Assembly (NCBI GenBank): GCA_021828835.1
Contig: JAJZCY010000012.1
Span: 1-34,563 of the forward strand
Source: Acidobacteriota bacterium
Lineage (GTDB): Bacteria; Acidobacteriota; Terriglobia; Terriglobales; Acidobacteriaceae
DNA length: 34,563 nt
Direction of reading: 5' to 3'
Part shown: one piece after another, positions 33,603 to 34,563 of the stretch
How positions within the stretch are numbered: the stretch's first letter is position 1
Layout of the letters: each line of letters opens with the position of its first letter
Made by a program: the position numbers and the translations under genes
Notes under the pieces: generated by a model
What the model was told of the DNA's origin: nothing
What the model saw: only the letters and a program-made list of their open reading frames with translations
The model's database searches: none

Positions 33603-33630
33603 GCCGCACCGGACACCCGCCCGGTGCGGC
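33603..33630 (+). terminator. Terminator-like hairpin after the sigma/anti-sigma pair
   Basis: A perfect 10-bp stem (33603-33612 with 33621-33630, 8-nt loop) lies 28 nt after the anti-sigma stop. The sequence after it is only mildly T-rich, so it may depend on Rho. Confidence 0.55.
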
Positions 33631-33805
33631 ACGGTCGATTTCTCGCTCCAAAATATCTCCACGTTTTTGATAATTGTCACATTCCAAAAGACTTAGAAAA
33701 CAGACCCGCCATAAGTGTATGATTCTGCTCGCCTTCCTTTGCAGATGCTTGAAAAGAAAACACTTAGAACACCCCAGGTCGGCTGAATGCGTGCCGAGGC
33801 TGCGG

Positions 33806-33840
33806 CTCTCCACCGAGTATGCTTCATCGCGGAGAGTTTT
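33806..33840 (+). terminator. Possible intrinsic terminator within the lon upstream gap
   Basis: CTCTCC (33806-33811) pairs with GGAGAG (33831-33836), followed at once by TTTT. No gene ends here, so if it functions it would end a non-coding transcript, perhaps one begun near TATGAT (33718-33723). Confidence 0.35.
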
Positions 33841-34132
33841 CTCGCAACGCGACGGTACAGATTGAAGTCGCCTGAGCGTGGATCGAGAACTCCCGAGAAA
33901 GTCCCGCCCGCAGACCGTCGCGCCCCGGGGCGAACCTCGCCCTGTGGCCAAGTTCACTTCTCCGGTCGGGCTGCCGATAATTGCTCTGGGCACAAGGCGC
34001 GCGGAAGCAGCGACCAGGCCAGGAATCGCGCCTGGAAAAGGGCCGGTGCGAAGGCAAGCGGCATCAGAAGATATGGGAACCCCTCACCGGAACCGGCACA
34101 GGACAAAAGCCGTAAGCTCAACAGCCGGAACA

Positions 34133-34163
34133 CCAGTTGCGCGCAACTGGCAGGATGGTAGAA
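34133..34163 (+). promoter_or_regulatory. Candidate lon promoter with an 18-bp palindromic operator
   Basis: A perfect palindrome (CCAGTTGCG 34133-34141 with CGCAACTGG 34142-34150) lies 7 nt before TAGAAT (34158-34163), a good -10. TTGCGC (34137-34142), within the palindrome, is a poor -35 at a short 15-nt spacing. The layout fits a repressor site over the promoter. It matches neither the HrcA (CIRCE) nor the HspR consensus as I know them. Confidence 0.4.
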
Positions 34164-34223
34164 TCTGAAACTTTCCAGAGCTTGCGCTATCCAATTGGAT
34201 GAAATCTGACAAAAGGACACTCA

Positions 34224-34563
34224 ATGCTGAATCGTCCCTCGAATCCGCAGTCTTCCGAACCGGCCGCCCAGAACCCGCACGCCCAGAGCGAGAGGCGTCG
34301 CGTAGCGGTTCTCCCCGTCCGTGACACGGTCCTTTTCCCCCACGCGGTGCTGCCGCTGACCGTCGGACGCGAAAGTTCTATTCAACTCATTGAATCGCTG
34401 GGCGAGGAACGCACCATCGTGGTCGCCGCCCAGCTGGATCCGCGCCTGGATTCGCCCCAGCCTAACGACCTGCATCACGTCGGCACCCTGGCCACCGTAC
34501 ACAAGGTGGTGCGCATGCCCAACCAGAGCCGGTTTGTGTTCACGGAGGGCGTGAACCGGGTGC
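34224..34563 (+). CDS. lon: ATP-dependent protease Lon, N-terminal part (runs off the window)
   Basis: The first 113 codons of a Lon protease, a cytoplasmic AAA+ serine protease that degrades damaged and regulatory proteins. After a polar leader of about 22 residues, the LON substrate-recognition domain is clear: RRVAVLPVRDTVLFPHAVLP, then LTVGRESSIQLIESLGEERT, IVVAAQLDPRLDSP, and HHVGTLATVHKVVRMPN. The AAA+ and protease domains would be downstream of the window. The ATG at 34224 has AAAGGA 6 nt upstream. Promoter candidate and palindrome lie about 60-90 nt ahead. The gene continues past 34563, so length and integrity cannot be judged. Confidence 0.92.
   Translation, partial: MLNRPSNPQSSEPAAQNPHAQSERRRVAVLPVRDTVLFPHAVLPLTVGRESSIQLIESLGEERTIVVAAQLDPRLDSPQPNDLHHVGTLATVHKVVRMPNQSRFVFTEGVNRV

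Larger units (their letters stand above)
33575..34223. other. 649-base gap between the anti-sigma gene and lon
   Basis: No convincing protein gene is present: the frames at 33674-33865 (TTG start) and 33878-34168 (GTG start) lack ribosome-binding sites and have noise-like composition. The first third (about 33650-33780) is AT-richer than the rest. Structures seen: hairpin 33603-33630; TATGAT at 33718-33723; hairpin 33806-33836 followed by TTTT; CGCCCCGGGGCG at 33921-33932; GGCGCG (33996-34001) with CGCGCC (34027-34032); CCGGTG (34043-34048) with CACCGG (34085-34090). A structured RNA is possible but I cannot match it to a known family. Confidence 0.5.

Noticed and set aside
33674-33865. A 63-codon TTG-start frame
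   Set aside because: Weak start, no ribosome-binding site, and it crosses the hairpin-TTTT element.
33878-34130. Possible RNase P or SRP RNA gene, prompted by GAGAAAGTCC and GGAAGCAGC
   Set aside because: The rest of the conserved cores of either RNA is missing, so the matches are too short to support the call.
33878-34168. A 96-codon GTG-start frame before lon
   Set aside because: No ribosome-binding site, noise-like composition, and it runs through the palindrome and likely lon promoter.

Overview
The window is a high-GC, densely packed bacterial chromosome segment from a diderm organism. It carries LPS-export genes (lptB and an LptC/LptA-like protein), an Omp85/TamB outer-membrane module, and split alpha/beta glycyl-tRNA synthetase genes. 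Protein style and gene order suggest an Acidobacteriota, probably Terriglobia/Acidobacteriaceae. That placement is inferred from recollection of related genomes, not from a search. I see no phage, transposase, CRISPR array, tRNA or rRNA gene; it looks like core chromosome.

Layout, left to right. 1-865: end of rpsR, then rplI, in the usual ribosomal-protein order, separated by a pair of GC-rich hairpins. 1110-3640: a stand-alone phosphoribosyltransferase and an AI-2E-type permease fused to a B12-binding-like tail. 3677-4492 (-): an orphan oligopeptide-type ABC ATPase. 4537-7548: larE-larC-larB, the full pathway for the nickel-pincer nucleotide cofactor, with no larA in view. 7552-9647: a small zinc-ribbon protein, a secreted glycine-zipper protein and an unknown 148-residue protein. 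9658-15370 (-): an apparent operon of an unknown protein, LptC/LptA-like protein, LptB and RpoN (sigma-54). 15482-16231: a ZIP metal transporter. 16395-19536 (-): glyQ-glyS. 19687-19812: a tiny membrane peptide. 19823-21485 (-): a triple-BON secreted protein followed by recO. 21752-24064: a MEDS-PAS histidine kinase and a single-domain receiver. 24083-32417 (-): an Omp85 protein with seven POTRA-like modules, a SurA-like chaperone without a PPIase domain, and a giant TamB-like protein, joined by 1- and 4-nt overlaps. 32625-33574: an ECF sigma factor overlapping a soluble zinc-finger anti-sigma. 33575-34223: a long non-coding gap containing terminator-like hairpins and a perfect 18-bp palindrome. 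34224-end: the start of lon.

Three themes stand out: envelope building (lpt genes, Omp85-SurA-TamB, perhaps the neighbouring ECF pair), nickel/zinc handling (lar, ZIP, His/Cys-rich tails), and housekeeping. The least explained items are the permease-B12-like fusion, the seven-POTRA Omp85 locked to a SurA-like protein and TamB, and the structured gap before lon. Promoters and terminators were read by eye and are tentative.
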